A stretch of 64,000 nt of DNA from Candidatus Gracilibacteria bacterium GN02-873. GTDB taxonomy: Bacteria; Patescibacteriota; Gracilibacteria; BD1-5; UBA2023. Below the pieces are notes generated by a model that saw nothing but the letters and a program-made list of their open reading frames with translations, ran no database searches and was not told the DNA's origin. A program made the translations under genes and the position numbers. Positions within the stretch are counted from its first letter, which is position 1; every line of letters starts with the position of its first letter. Below are positions 9,859 through 20,182 of this stretch, one piece after another. The stretch lies in assembly GCA_003260345.1 (NCBI GenBank), contig MORC01000001.1:124001-188000 (forward strand), given 5' to 3'.

Positions 9859-11535
9859 ATGCAAAAAAAAGATAGACTTTGAATACGAATTGCTGGGCCG
9901 GCTGGGCTTGGTATGAATTCAGTGATGGATATTGTGGCAAATGCCTTCTCCGAGCTTGGATATAACATTATAACAGACAGTGAATATCAGTCGATTATTA
10001 AAGGTGGACTGAATTTTTATGATGTCAATATTTGCAGCGATGTTCCCTATATAATGCGAAAAATTGATATTTTGATTGGACTTGATGCTAAAAATATTAT
10101 TCCAAATTTGGAGGATCTTTCTCGGGGTGGGATTGTTATTGTGAGCCAAAAAACCCTTGCAGGACTTAAAAAAATACAATCAGATATTGAGGAAAGATTC
10201 CGAATCATTGCGCCAGAAATCAATGATAAATACGAAAATACTTATTTGGTCGCGGTACTTTCGGGTATTTTATGAGTGGATTCCAAAAATTTCGAACCCA
10301 TTATTCGAAAGGTTTTTTTAAAAAAATGATCTGAGGTTGTTGAAAAAAATATCAAAATTTTACATGATTTTGCTGAGTTTGGGAGAAATTTTTATGTCGA
10401 TTTATTGCCCGAATTAAATGAAAATGCTTCACCAAAAAAAATTTCTTATGGAAATCGCATGATTGCATATGGTGCAATTGCGAGTGAATTGGAATTTTAT
10501 TCTGCGTATCCAATGACGCCAGCAAGCTCGATTTTAACGGAAATCATTAATTCAAAAAAGATTCCATATTTACAGGCAGAAGACGAAATTGCTGTGATTA
10601 ATGCGGCACTTGGGGCTTCATTTACGGGCGCACGATCCATGGTTGGGACTTCTGGTGGTGGTTTCGCTCTTATGACTGAGGCTTTGAGTTTTGCGGCTCA
10701 GGCGGAAATCCCTATTGTGGCAATTTTGTCGCAGCGAGCTGGTCCAAGTACTGGTGCACCAACTTTTCATGAGCAGGGAGAAATTTTATATGCTACACGC
10801 CCAACTTTTGGTGATATTGAGAATATCGTGATGGTGCCATCTACTCTTGAGGAAGCATATTTTATGGCCGGACAATCACTGAATTTGGCACAAAAATACC
10901 AAACGACCGTTATTTTTTTGACCGATAAGCAATTTTCTGAGGGAAAAGTGACGATTAGGGAATTGCAAGCCGCGAGCGTTGATCGTGGAAAAATATCAGA
11001 AAATCCGGGGGCTGATTATGCTCGGTATCAACTGACTGAGGATGGAGTGTCGCCATATGTGCGCGTGTGTGTAGAAAATGGTGATTTTATAGCGACGAGC
11101 TATGAGCATGATGAATATGGAGAGACGTCAGAAAGTTCTGAGATGAAAATAAAAATGACAGAAAAACGAGCAAAAAAGGTATGATATTTGTTCGAAAAAG
11201 AAAAAATCTCTGGATTTGAAGTAATTAATCCTCGTGCAAAGAAAAAAATTATTACACTGAGTTTTACTCGTTATACAGCAGAATATTTTGTAAAAAATAA
11301 CCCAGAATGGGGGCTGATTATTATCAAATTCTTGTCGCCTGTTGATGAAAGATTACGATGAGAAGTCGAAAAATGTGACGAAGTGGTTTTTGTAGAAAAT
11401 AATTTTTCTGGACAACTTGAGACACTCTTATCGGAAAAATTGTGACTCAAATACCTACCAAATACAAAAATTACTCATAAACGAAAGTATAATTTGCTTC
11501 CATTTTATTATGAAGACTTTCAGGAATTATTATAA
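9859..11535 (+). CDS. korA: 2-oxoacid:ferredoxin oxidoreductase, fused gamma-alpha subunit
   Basis: A 558-aa protein joining the gamma domain (about 1-175, N-terminal motif GIRIAGPAGLGMNS) to the alpha/pyrimidine-binding domain (about 185 to the end, with AYPMTPAS and GTSGGGFALM). With the beta subunit it would oxidatively decarboxylate a 2-oxoacid to acyl-CoA and reduced ferredoxin; the architecture is that of the 2-oxoglutarate (Kor) type, but the substrate cannot be told from sequence. Six TGAs (9880, 10273, 10327, 11182, 11359, 11443) are Gly, the first inside the GIRIAGPAG motif. It is first in an operon with korB. Confidence 0.88.
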
Positions 11536-11538
11536 AAA

Positions 11539-11566
11539 TGAACAATTATTAAATAATATTTGTACA
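11539..11566. repeat. 28-bp pseudo-palindrome, copy 3
   Basis: TGAACAATTAT, six bases, ATATTTGTACA. It starts 3 nt after the alpha-subunit stop and ends 24 nt before the beta-subunit ATG. Confidence 0.65.
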
Positions 11567-11590
11567 AAAATTAAATATTAAATTCTATTT

Positions 11591-12208
11591 ATGCGAAAAT
11601 GATTAACCAATATTCAGTGGTGTCCGGGTTGCTGAGATACATTGATTATTATGGCGATAAAAAATGCTTTTAAGGAGCTTCAAATCGCATCACATCAGCG
11701 CGTTGTGGTATCATGAGTCGGTTGTAGTGGAAAGGCAAGCCAATATATCGATGGTTATGCTGCAGAAACTCTTCATGGTCGTACACTTCCGTTTGCTACT
11801 GGCATAAAAATTGCAAAACCTGAACTTACAGTACTTGCTGTAGGATGAGATGGTGATGGTTATGGTATTGGAATGGGGCATTTTATTCATGCTTGTCGTC
11901 GAAATCTTAATATTACATATATTGTTTTTAATAACGAAAATTATGCCCTTACAACTGGACAGGCAAGCCCAACCACGCCGCTTGGTATTATAACAAAAAC
12001 CACGCCCGACGGAAATCATTTATCGCCGATTGACCCGATTTTACTCGCTCAAAATTCTGGCTGTACTTTTGCGAAACGCGCACAATCACGCAAATTCAAT
12101 GAACTGAAAGAAATTATCAAAGAAGCAATTTTACATCCTGGATTTGCATTGATTGATGTTGATCAAGATTGCCCAAGTTTTCGACGATGGGCTCAAGCTG
12201 AACAATAA
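11591..12208 (+). CDS. korB: 2-oxoacid:ferredoxin oxidoreductase, beta subunit (short)
   Basis: The thiamine-pyrophosphate and 4Fe-4S subunit. The N-terminal WCPGCGDT supplies two cysteines, GCSGK a third and DVDQDCPSF a fourth; the TPP region GGDGDG and NNENYALTTGQ are present. Four TGAs are Gly, including those in WCPGCG and in VSGVGCSGK. At 205 aa it ends shortly after the fourth cysteine, whereas homologues usually run to about 280 aa or more, so the C-terminal part is absent. No fragment of it is visible downstream; the next gene starts 1 nt later. The catalytic residues appear intact. Confidence 0.85.
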
Positions 12209-12209
12209 A

Positions 12210-12725
12210 ATGCTGAAAATTATTCCAACAGATACATGTTACGGCCTTGCTGGAAACCTTGAAAAAACTGATTTTGAGAGGATTTATGCGCTCAAAGGCC
12301 GTGAGAATACAAAGCGACTTGCGATTATTGTAAGGGATTTTTTCATGCTTTGACAAGTAGTCAAAATTTCTCCTGAACAGATACAAATACTCAAAAACTA
12401 TTCATTTCCATTTTCTGTGATTCTTCCGAGAAATCCTGAGTATAATTTTCCAGAATTTTTAAAAATAGACAATTATAAGTATATATCTGTTCGAATTTGA
12501 GAAAAATGCCTGAAAAAGGAAATTTTAGAAAATTTGAATTTTCCATTATTTTTAACATCGGCGAATATTTCTTGACAATCTGAGACGATGAGCTTTTCTG
12601 AAGCACGAAATATTTTTCCTGAAATTAATGGTTTTGATGGTGGAATTTGTGATGCAAAACCGTCAAATATTTTTTCTTTTTGAGAAAATAATGAGCTTAT
12701 TTTTGTCCGGAAAAATTATAAATAA
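12210..12725 (+). CDS. tsaC: TsaC/Sua5/YrdC threonylcarbamoyl-AMP synthase
   Basis: Makes threonylcarbamoyl-AMP for the t6A37 modification of ANN-decoding tRNAs. The 171-aa protein begins MLKIIPTDTCYGLAG, the YrdC N-terminal motif, then has ALKGRENTKRLA and LTSANISG, all diagnostic. Four in-frame TGAs are Gly (at 12351, in RIGEK, in ISGQSE and in SFGENN). It starts 1 nt after the korB stop, so it is translationally coupled to the oxidoreductase operon. The short form lacks the extra Sua5 domain. It ends at a bidirectional terminator shared with miaA. Confidence 0.9.
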
Positions 12726-12728
12726 AAT

Positions 12729-12752
12729 AAAATCCCTAAATTGGGATTTTTA
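12729..12752. terminator. Bidirectional terminator
   Basis: AAAATCCCTAAATTGGGATTTTT palindrome between convergent tsaC and miaA. Confidence 0.8.
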
Positions 12753-13712
12753 TAAAAATGGATCATATTTCTTTCGATTCCAAGTAATTTGACGTTTCGC
12801 ATAATTACGATTGTGTTGGGCAATGAGCGCTTGTGCTTCTGTTTTGTTAATTTTCCCTGATAAAAAATCCATAATTTCAACATATCCAATAGTTTTTAGA
12901 CCTTCACAAGTGTGTCCATATTTTTTTGCGATATACTCAACTTCCTCCACTAGTCCATTAGTAAACATTTTTTCAATTCGTGTATTGATGTTTTCGTATA
13001 ACTTTTTTCGATTTTCAATCGTGTCAGTATATGGCGTCAAAAAAAGCGTCGGAAAGCGAAGTTTTGGCGTAGTATCGAAAGATTCGCTTTTTGAGGTTCC
13101 TGTTGACTCAATAATTTCGATGGCCCGAATAATATATGTGTGATTATTTGGATGTAAATCGCGCGCGTAATCTGGGTCAAGATCATACAATTTTTTCCAA
13201 AGTGCGTCATTTCCATTTTTGATGCGAAAATTTTCTAATTCCTCACGCTGAGCCTTATTAGGGGCTTCTCACAGATAATTTCGCTCAAAAATCAGGCTAT
13301 CAATATAGAGTCCAGTTCCTCAGCAAATAATGGGAACTATTTTTTTGTGCAAATTTCAATCAATAATTGTTCATTTTCGTATAAAAATTTTCCAAATATC
13401 AGAATTTTCAATATTTTTTTTAAATTCTACAACACTAAATTTTTCTGTCGGAGAAATTATGTCTAGCCCAAGATGGATGATATTCTCCATTTCATCCGGT
13501 AAGATTTTCCCAGTTCCAATATTCATTTCTTGATAAATCTGACGAGAATCTGCTGAAATAATTACCGGGAAAAAATTAAGGTCTTGTGCAATTTTTGCTA
13601 TTTCAAGGGAAAAACTTGTTTTTCCTGAGCCAGTTGGGCCATATACAACAATAACTCCATTTTCATTATTTTTCAGAAACTGACTGACATTCGCAAGATT
13701 TTTTGGAGGCAT
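12750..13712 (-). CDS. miaA: tRNA dimethylallyltransferase
   Basis: Adds dimethylallyl to A37 of tRNAs reading UNN codons. The 320-aa protein has the P-loop GPTGSGKT at residues 25-32, SADSRQIY, and PIICGGTGLYID. Four in-frame UGAs (plus-strand TCA at 13371, 13356, 13320, 13269) are Gly; one of them supplies the first Gly of GGTGLYI. The start at 13712 (MPPKNLAN) overlaps the end of the upstream permease gene by 47 nt, so the two are probably co-transcribed. Confidence 0.93.
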
Positions 13713-14841
13713 AATATTCTTTTTTGAGACGAGAAATATAAGTATTGAGATCTGCGCCGACGGAAATAATAATTGCAAGAATTGGTACACCAATGAGAAG
13801 TCCAATCATCCCAAACATATGTTCTGCTATGATAAGAGTCGCAAATGTGATAAAAACTGGAAAATGCATATATGACGACACAATTTTTGGATTCAAAATA
13901 TATGCCTCAATTGCGTGAATGATACAAATCATCACGATGATTGCCATCACAATCTGAATTCCGCCACCCTCAATTCCGTAGCCAATAATCACAATCGGCA
14001 ATCCTGACAAAAACGTTCCAAAAACGGGAATAAATCCAAAAATAAATACAATCAGGGAAAGTGTGAAAATAAATGGAAAATGTCCTGCTGGAAACAAAAA
14101 TCCAATAATTAGGAGTCCGATTGTTGTCAAAATGGCGTTTACAAAGGCAATAATTCCTTGTGCCTTAAAAACTTTCCCAAAGCTATTGACGATTTTTTCG
14201 CCAAAATATTTGAATTCGTGATACAAAAATGCAAAATTTCCGCGTTTCATTCGGGCGAAAAACCCAAAAACATCGTTGCGGTCAAGGACAAAAATGTAAC
14301 TCATCACGATTCCGAGGAAAAATTGCAACAACGCACCACTCGTGTTTTGCAAATATTTGAGCAACTCTTGTCCAGTCGTTTGAAAATCAAATTTTTTTGT
14401 CAAATCATTGATGAGGTTTTGGCTTCACAAATGGATTCCGCTTGTACTTTCAAAGCTTTGCAAAAGCCCCTCCATTTGCCGTGTCATTTCTGGAATTTTT
14501 TTGATAAAAATTTCAATTTCTTTAATAATTTGTGGCAAAATGCTTGCAAAAAGCCAAATCACCATCAAAATAAAAATAATATAAATAATTGTCACCAAAA
14601 CATTCGTAGAAAGGTATTTTTCAAGGGTTTTCCAAAAAGTATTCGCGTTTTTTTCTTTTTGAGAAATAATTTTGGTTCGCAAGAATTCGGCTACTTCAAG
14701 CGATAAATACGCAAAAATAAATGTAATGAGAAAAAGCCCGAGAAATCCTCGAAATACATAAAAAAGTGTTATGAGGCAGACAATGGCAAAAATTTTTTTA
14801 AAAAATGCTTGCGAAAAAATGAGTGGCAAAAGGTGTTTCAT
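13666..14841 (-). CDS. AI-2E family (PF01594-type) permease
   Basis: A 391-aa polytopic membrane protein with about seven hydrophobic segments. The C-terminal half carries the family pattern (GIPVFGTFLSGLPI-like stretch, then IEAYILNPKIV and GLLIGVPILAI). Members export small molecules or act as ion transporters; the name AI-2 exporter should not be taken as proven. One UGA (plus TCA at 14425) is Gly. It follows dnaX by 8 nt and overlaps miaA, giving a dnaX-permease-miaA unit. Confidence 0.82.
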
Positions 14842-14849
14842 AGAAAAAA

Positions 14850-16364
14850 TTAAAATACATCATCAAAATGCGTATTATTTTGTGGTTTATGAGAAATTTT
14901 TAATTTCCATTCTCCTCAGAAAATTTTATTGAGAACGGCGATTACAGGTGATTGGTATCGAGTTTCTTGCATTTTGTCGGCCGTCCACTTGTTCCCAAAT
15001 GAGAGCTCGAGCGTCTCACCGTCTTGCTTAAAACTCGCATTTTTGATGGTTGCGAGCACAACTGGATCTGTGTCTTTCATCTCTGTCAAAAGCCTTCGAA
15101 AAGAGAATTCTGCAGTTTTTGGTGTTTCTGGAATTTTTTCTGCTTTTGGTTCAATATTTTCGGAAATAATTTCAGTTTTTTTCTCAATTTTTTCTTCAAG
15201 TTTTGGTACGATTTTTGTTGGAGCCGAATCGGTAATTGGCTTGGAAATTTCTTTCGGTTCTGTTAATGTTTCGGGTTTAATTTTTGGTTCAACGATTTTT
15301 TTGGGTGCCGTAAACTGAGGTTTTTTGTCCGTATTTGGCACTGCATTTTGGGGAAAATTTTCAGCATTTATGGCTTGCATAAGAGTCATTTCAATTACCA
15401 AAAAATTGTCAGAAAAATATCCAATTGACGGATATGATTTTCGAAAAATCTCAAAAATTGAGTTATAAAGCCCAAATTTTTCATTTCCGAGATTTTCCAC
15501 CATTTTATCGCGCAAACGCAAAATAATTTGTTCGAAAAAATTCTCACTTCGGATGTGTTGCGTTTTGATTTTTTCGATCATTTCTGCAAATTTTTCATGA
15601 TTTTTGCTCGCTAAAATCTCGATAATTTCGTCCATAAAATCATCATCAATCATCGAAAAAGTATTCTGTAAAAATTCCAATGAAAGATTTTTGTCAACAG
15701 AAAATTGCTCCAAAAGTGTCAGAGCATCGCGCATTCCACCGCGTGAAAGTTTCGCAATCAGCTCGATGGCACCGGGATCCGCAGTGATTTTTTCTGCATC
15801 AATCACAAAATTGAGGCGATCGGCAATATTTTTTTCGGAAATTTTTTGAAAATCAAATCGCTGCGCACGCGAACGAATCGTCTCGGGAACTTTGTCAATT
15901 TCCGTTGTTGCTAAAATAAATTTGACATGTTCTGGTGGTTCTTCAAGTGTCTTGAGAAGTGCATTAAAGGCACTTTTTCCGAGCATATGCACCTCGTCAA
16001 TAATATATACTTTAAATTTTCCAAAAGTTGGCAAAAATTTTGCCTCATCAATCATTGCTCGGATATCGTCCACGAGTGCATTACTCGCACCATCAATTTC
16101 AATAATATCGATCATTGTGCCATTTTCAAATGCTTGACAATTTTCACAAGCATTGCACGGATTACCATCTTGCAAATCAAGACAATTGAAGCTTTTTGCC
16201 AGAATTCGCGCACTCGTCGTTTTTCCAGTTCCGCGCGACCCCGTCAAAATATACGCATGCCCAGTATTTCCATTTTTCAGACTACTTCGCAAAATTTTCA
16301 CGATAAAATCTTGTCCAACGACCGAATCCCAATCTTTCGGTCGATATTTTGTATAAAGTGACAT
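14850..16364 (-). CDS. dnaX: DNA polymerase III subunit gamma/tau
   Basis: Clamp-loader ATPase. The 504-aa protein has Walker A GSRGTGKTT (42-50), four zinc-binding cysteines (61, 70, 73, 76), Walker B IIDEVH, and sensor motifs (LATTE, SRAQRFDF). A long low-complexity K/E/P/I/T linker (about 345-430) leads to a short tau-like C-terminal domain. A UGA at plus TCA 14916 is Gly and adds 22 residues that the standard code would lose. The start at 16364 (MSLYTKYRPKDWD) is canonical. Its promoter is divergent from that of serS. Confidence 0.95.
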
Positions 16365-16385
16365 AAATTTTTAATAATTTCCCAT

Positions 16386-16412
16386 ATTATACGAAAAATC
16401 GGAAAATAGCAA
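16386..16412 (-). promoter_or_regulatory. dnaX promoter
   Basis: On the minus strand TATAAT (plus 16386-16391) with TTGCTA (plus 16407-16412) upstream, 15-bp spacer, 21 nt before the dnaX ATG. Confidence 0.55.
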
Positions 16413-16421
16413 CCAAGAATA

Positions 16422-16448
16422 TTGCATTTTTTGAAAAATCTGTATAAT
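16422..16448 (+). promoter_or_regulatory. serS promoter
   Basis: TTGCAT (16422-16427) and TATAAT (16443-16448), 15-bp spacer; ATG 23 nt downstream after a T-rich leader. Confidence 0.65.
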
Positions 16449-16471
16449 CAAATTATTCTTAATTTTTTGGT

Positions 16472-17770
16472 ATGATTGATATTAAAATTCTTCGAAATAA
16501 TCCAGAAATCGTGGCAAAAGCGCTTCATGACAAAGTAATGAATGTGGATTTGGATCGCGTGATTTTTTTGGATAAAGAACGCGTACGACTGGGGCAATCT
16601 TTGGATACGCTTCGTGCCCGTCGTAATGAGCTTTCTTCACAAATGGGAAAGGGGAAACCTGAGACTACGATGCTCGAAGAAGCAAAATCTTTGAAAGAAA
16701 AAATTCAGACGGAAGAAAAAATTTTTGCGGAAATTGAGGAAGAATTTTTTACTTTGTATAAAAAAATCCCAAATATTCCAACGGATGATACGCCGGTTGG
16801 GCTTACAGAAGACGAAAATCAGGTTGTGAAGCAGTGGGGGAAAATTCCAGAATTTGATTTTGAAATCAAAAATCATGCTGAAATTGGAAAAATGCGTGAC
16901 TGGATTGACAAGGAACGCGCCGCCAACATTGCTGGAGCCCGATTTGCGTACCTCAAGGGTGGACTTGTTCGCTTACAGATGGCTCTTGTGCAATGGGTGA
17001 TGGATACACTGGGTGATGAGGAAGTTCTCAAAAAAGTAATTTCTGAAAATAATCTTGATATTTTACCAACGCCATTTACGCCAGTTTTGCCTCCACTGAT
17101 GATCAAGACGGAACCATACGATGCGATGGATCGCCTCGAGCCACGGGAAGATCGTTATAAAATCGAGGGGGAGGATTTGTGGTTGCAGGGAAGTGCTGAG
17201 CATGTGCTTGGTTCTATGCATGCTGGCGAAATTTTCGATGAAAAAGTGATGCCAATTCGTTATCTTGGTTATGCGACAAGCTTCCGTGGTGAGGCTGGAA
17301 CATATGGAAAAGATATGGAAGGAATTATTCGTATGCATCAGTTCGATAAACTCGAAATGGAAAGTTTTTCTCTTGCAGAAAAATCGCATGACGAACATTT
17401 ACTTTTTTCGGCGCTCCAAGAATATATGATGCAACAACTCGAGATTCCATATCAAAAATTGCAAAAATGTACATTTGATATTGGAAAACCGAATGCAAAA
17501 GGGTCTGATATTGAAGCATGGCTTCCTGGGCAGAATAAATATCGTGAAACACACACGGCTGATTATATGACTGATTATCAGTCTCGCCGTTTGCAGACGC
17601 GTGTTCGACGAAACGATGGAAGTATTGAATTGGTGCACACCAATGATGCGACAGCTTTTGCTTGTGGACGAATTTTGGTTGCCATTATGGAAAATTATCA
17701 AAATGCTGACGCCACAATTCGCGTTCCAAAAGTATTGCAAAAATATTTGGGCGGAAAAGAAGTTTTGTAA
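16472..17770 (+). CDS. serS: Seryl-tRNA synthetase
   Basis: Class II synthetase that charges tRNA-Ser. The 432-aa protein has the N-terminal tRNA-binding coiled coil (about 30-105), motif 2 (around YATSFRGEAGTYGKD) and motif 3 (NDATAFACGRILVAIMEN). Length and start are typical. It contains no UGA codon, in sharp contrast to the gene that starts 11 nt after it. It has its own promoter divergent from dnaX. Confidence 0.97.
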   Translation: MIDIKILRNNPEIVAKALHDKVMNVDLDRVIFLDKERVRLGQSLDTLRARRNELSSQMGKGKPETTMLEEAKSLKEKIQTEEKIFAEIEEEFFTLYKKIPNIPTDDTPVGLTEDENQVVKQWGKIPEFDFEIKNHAEIGKMRDWIDKERAANIAGARFAYLKGGLVRLQMALVQWVMDTLGDEEVLKKVISENNLDILPTPFTPVLPPLMIKTEPYDAMDRLEPREDRYKIEGEDLWLQGSAEHVLGSMHAGEIFDEKVMPIRYLGYATSFRGEAGTYGKDMEGIIRMHQFDKLEMESFSLAEKSHDEHLLFSALQEYMMQQLEIPYQKLQKCTFDIGKPNAKGSDIEAWLPGQNKYRETHTADYMTDYQSRRLQTRVRRNDGSIELVHTNDATAFACGRILVAIMENYQNADATIRVPKVLQKYLGGKEVL

Positions 17771-17781
17771 AATAAAAAATT

Positions 17782-19344
17782 ATGAGTAAATGAAATTTAT
17801 TTATTGCAAGACATGGGGAAACTGAGGCAAATATTAAAAAATCTATTGTTGGTATTACAGATGTGTTCCTTACTGAAAAATGAAAAAATGATGCTCACAA
17901 TCTTTGAATAAATATTACTAAAGATATTGATTTAATTATTACATCTCCTCAAACCAGAGCTATTCATTCGGCTGAAATAATAAGAAAATATATTGATATA
18001 CCAATTATTGAACATTCCTTATTGCATCCTCAAAATTTCTGAGTCATAGAAGGGTTAACTTTAAATGAAGCAAGGGAGAGATGATTGTGAGAATACTTAC
18101 ATAAACCAGATACGAATAAATATTTGCATACTGGATTAAACTGAGAATCAGCTCAGGAAATGGAAGCAAGAATAATTCCAGAAATACATAAATTAATCTC
18201 AATTGTTCAGGCAAAATCACTTAATATCTTATTATTAAGCCATAATAGTATTTCTCGATGTTTAATTGGAAATGCGAATTGAATTGAACCTCATGTTTGG
18301 ATTGAGAATAATATATGAAATGGTGAGCTGTTTTTGTTGGAAAAGAATAAGGCTTCCCCTCTTGAATCTTGAAATAAACAAGCAAATATTCAATCTTTAC
18401 TTTGAGAAAAGTTTTGAGATATTGATTTTACAAAACAATATGGAAGTGATTTTTTGAATAAGTTTGCAAAAATAGCATTGAATGAAGAGAGATATGTTTT
18501 AGATTATTTAATGAGCATATTACCATCAAAGAACAGTATATTTTGAGATTCTTTAATAAATGTGTTAAGAAATACTATAGAAGTAAATCAGATTTTTCAA
18601 CAAATCAAAAATGAAAGTAGCATTCCATGAGTATATTCTTTATTACAGTTTTGAAGTTCTGTTTATTGAAGGAATTATTGTATCAAAGATTATACGGATT
18701 TAGATGTTGAGATTATTATTGATGAAAATTTTAATATCGAATCCGTAAAGAATAGTGTATTTTGATGATATAAATATTGAGATATCGTGAAAGATTTTTG
18801 AGATTTTATAAAATCTTGAGCTGATTATTTTTCTTTTAAATCTATCTATTCTTGAAGGCTTGTTGATTTTAGAGTTACTCATAAAAAGTGTTTTGATAAA
18901 ATTACTGAAAACTCTTTACAAGAGTGAGACGATTTGATTATGAAAGAATTTAGAAAACAATTTAGAGAAAACGGAATTGTAAAGGTGATAAAAAGTTTTG
19001 ATAATATACATCAATGGGAAAATGAATTAAGATATACTGCAGAATGACAAATAATTTATTATCCACTATTTCAGTATTTGGATGGAAAATTTACTTCTTG
19101 AAATAATTTGGACAAGTATTGTTCGTTTACTGATGTGTGAATAAATGAGGTAGAAATAAAAAAGAAATTATTTGCATTGAGAAATAATTTTAATAAAATT
19201 TTTTATACACAAAAGGAAAAAGAACTTATCAGGTGAGATTCAAATATATCTGATATTTTCGTGCGAAAAGATAGATTTCCTCAATACCTCCTAACAGATT
19301 TAGAATCTAGGTATAAGTTTTATCATTTATTATCTAGCTATTAA
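17782..19344 (+). CDS. Histidine phosphatase fused to a nucleotidyltransferase-like domain
   Basis: A 520-aa two-domain protein, readable only in code 25. Residues about 1-190 are a histidine phosphatase domain (phosphoglycerate-mutase superfamily) with the phospho-accepting ARHGET motif (His11) and a second catalytic His at 154 (LLSHNS). The C-terminal region looks like a Pol-beta-type nucleotidyltransferase: GSS at 291-293, D306-L-D308, and a third carboxylate in LVDFRV (Asp362). I counted 27 in-frame TGAs against about nine GGN glycines; the Gly of the GSS motif is itself UGA. No TAA or TAG interrupts the frame. It precedes a Nudix gene by 4 nt. Substrates are unknown; the pairing suggests small phosphorylated metabolites or nucleotides (inference). 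Confidence 0.78.
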
Positions 19345-19348
19345 TTTT

Positions 19349-19765
19349 ATGCACAAAATAAAGGTTCGATGAGTTATTTTAAATAAAAATAAAATTTTTT
19401 TAGTAAGAGAAGTCAAAAAACATTTTTATTATCTTCCATGAGGAACTTTGGAATGAAATGAAAGCTTTAAAGAGTGTTTAGATAGAGAAATTCAAGAAGA
19501 GCTTGGTGTAAAGCCAGTTATATGAAAATTATTAAATATTGAAGAATTTAGGAATGATTCGGGACTATACTTAGATATTTGGTTTGAAATCACAAATTTT
19601 CAAGACTTTGAATATATACATAAAAATAATGCCACTCATGCTTTTGAATATTATGATGAGGGATTTTATTCTTTTGAAGAACTAGAATGAAAAGATGTGC
19701 GACCATGACATAGACATATCGAAGAAATTGTCTTTTCTGGGGGTCCTCAAATTTCCTTAATTTAA
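19349..19765 (+). CDS. Nudix hydrolase
   Basis: A 138-aa protein with a perfect Nudix box (GX5EX7REUXEEXGU) at residues 32-54, preceded by LPGG whose first Gly (residue 31) is UGA. Nudix enzymes hydrolyse nucleoside diphosphates linked to another moiety, with Mg2+ held by the box glutamates. Six TGAs are Gly. It starts 4 nt after the phosphatase-nucleotidyltransferase stop, so the two form a cassette. The substrate cannot be inferred. Confidence 0.88.
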
Positions 19766-19827
19766 AAATTAATTTTTATACTTTTGTAGAGTAAGAATAC
19801 TTTATTCATGAAAAATTCGAACTCCTA

Positions 19828-19860
19828 AATTCCCTTTCAGAAAGGTACGAACAGGGGAAT
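19828..19860. other. Hairpin-forming stretch between the Nudix gene and the tRNA operon
   Basis: Within the 152-nt gap 19766-19917, ATTCCC at 19829-19834 pairs with GGGGAAT at 19854-19860, and CCTTT-CAG-AAAGG forms an inner hairpin at 19833-19845. TTCGAACT occurs on both sides (near 19817 and 19896). I cannot assign it to a known RNA; it may be a tRNA remnant or small RNA. Confidence 0.25.
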
Positions 19861-19917
19861 GCATGTCAAAAATCATAATTTCTCAAAAAACACCAGTTCG
19901 AACTTTTTGTAACCACT

Positions 19918-19954
19918 AAAAAAGAGCTTATAATCAAGGAAAATAAGCTCTTTT
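19918..19954 (-). terminator. Terminator of the tRNA operon
   Basis: On the minus strand AAAAGAGCTTA...TAAGCTCTTTTTT, a strong stem with a T-run, 29 nt after tRNA-Glu. Confidence 0.8.
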
Positions 19955-19982
19955 CACAAATTATATCACTAAATCTTAACGA

Positions 19983-20057
19983 TGGTAGCGCTACGGAGAA
20001 TCGAACTCCGGTTTACGGGATGAAAACCCGTTGTCCTAACCACTAGACGATAGCGCC
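19983..20057 (-). tRNA. tRNA-Glu (UUC)
   Basis: A cloverleaf can be drawn: acceptor GGCGCTA, anticodon stem ACGGG/CCCGT with loop TTTTCAT (anticodon TTC), T-loop TTCGATT, encoded CCA. Last gene of the four-tRNA operon. Confidence 0.95.
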
Positions 20058-20092
20058 ATAATATTACAGCGATCTAGGGATAAATAAAAAAA

Positions 20093-20169
20093 TGGTCGGA
20101 GACGCGAGACTCGAACTCACAACCCCATGCTCCCAAAGCATGTGCGCTAGCCAATTGCGCCAGTCTCCG
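20093..20169 (-). tRNA. tRNA-Pro (UGG)
   Basis: Acceptor CGGAGAC, anticodon stem CATGC/GCATG with loop TTTGGGA (anticodon TGG), T-loop TTCGAGT, encoded CCA. Confidence 0.95.
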
Positions 20170-20182
20170 ATATCCGAAAAAA

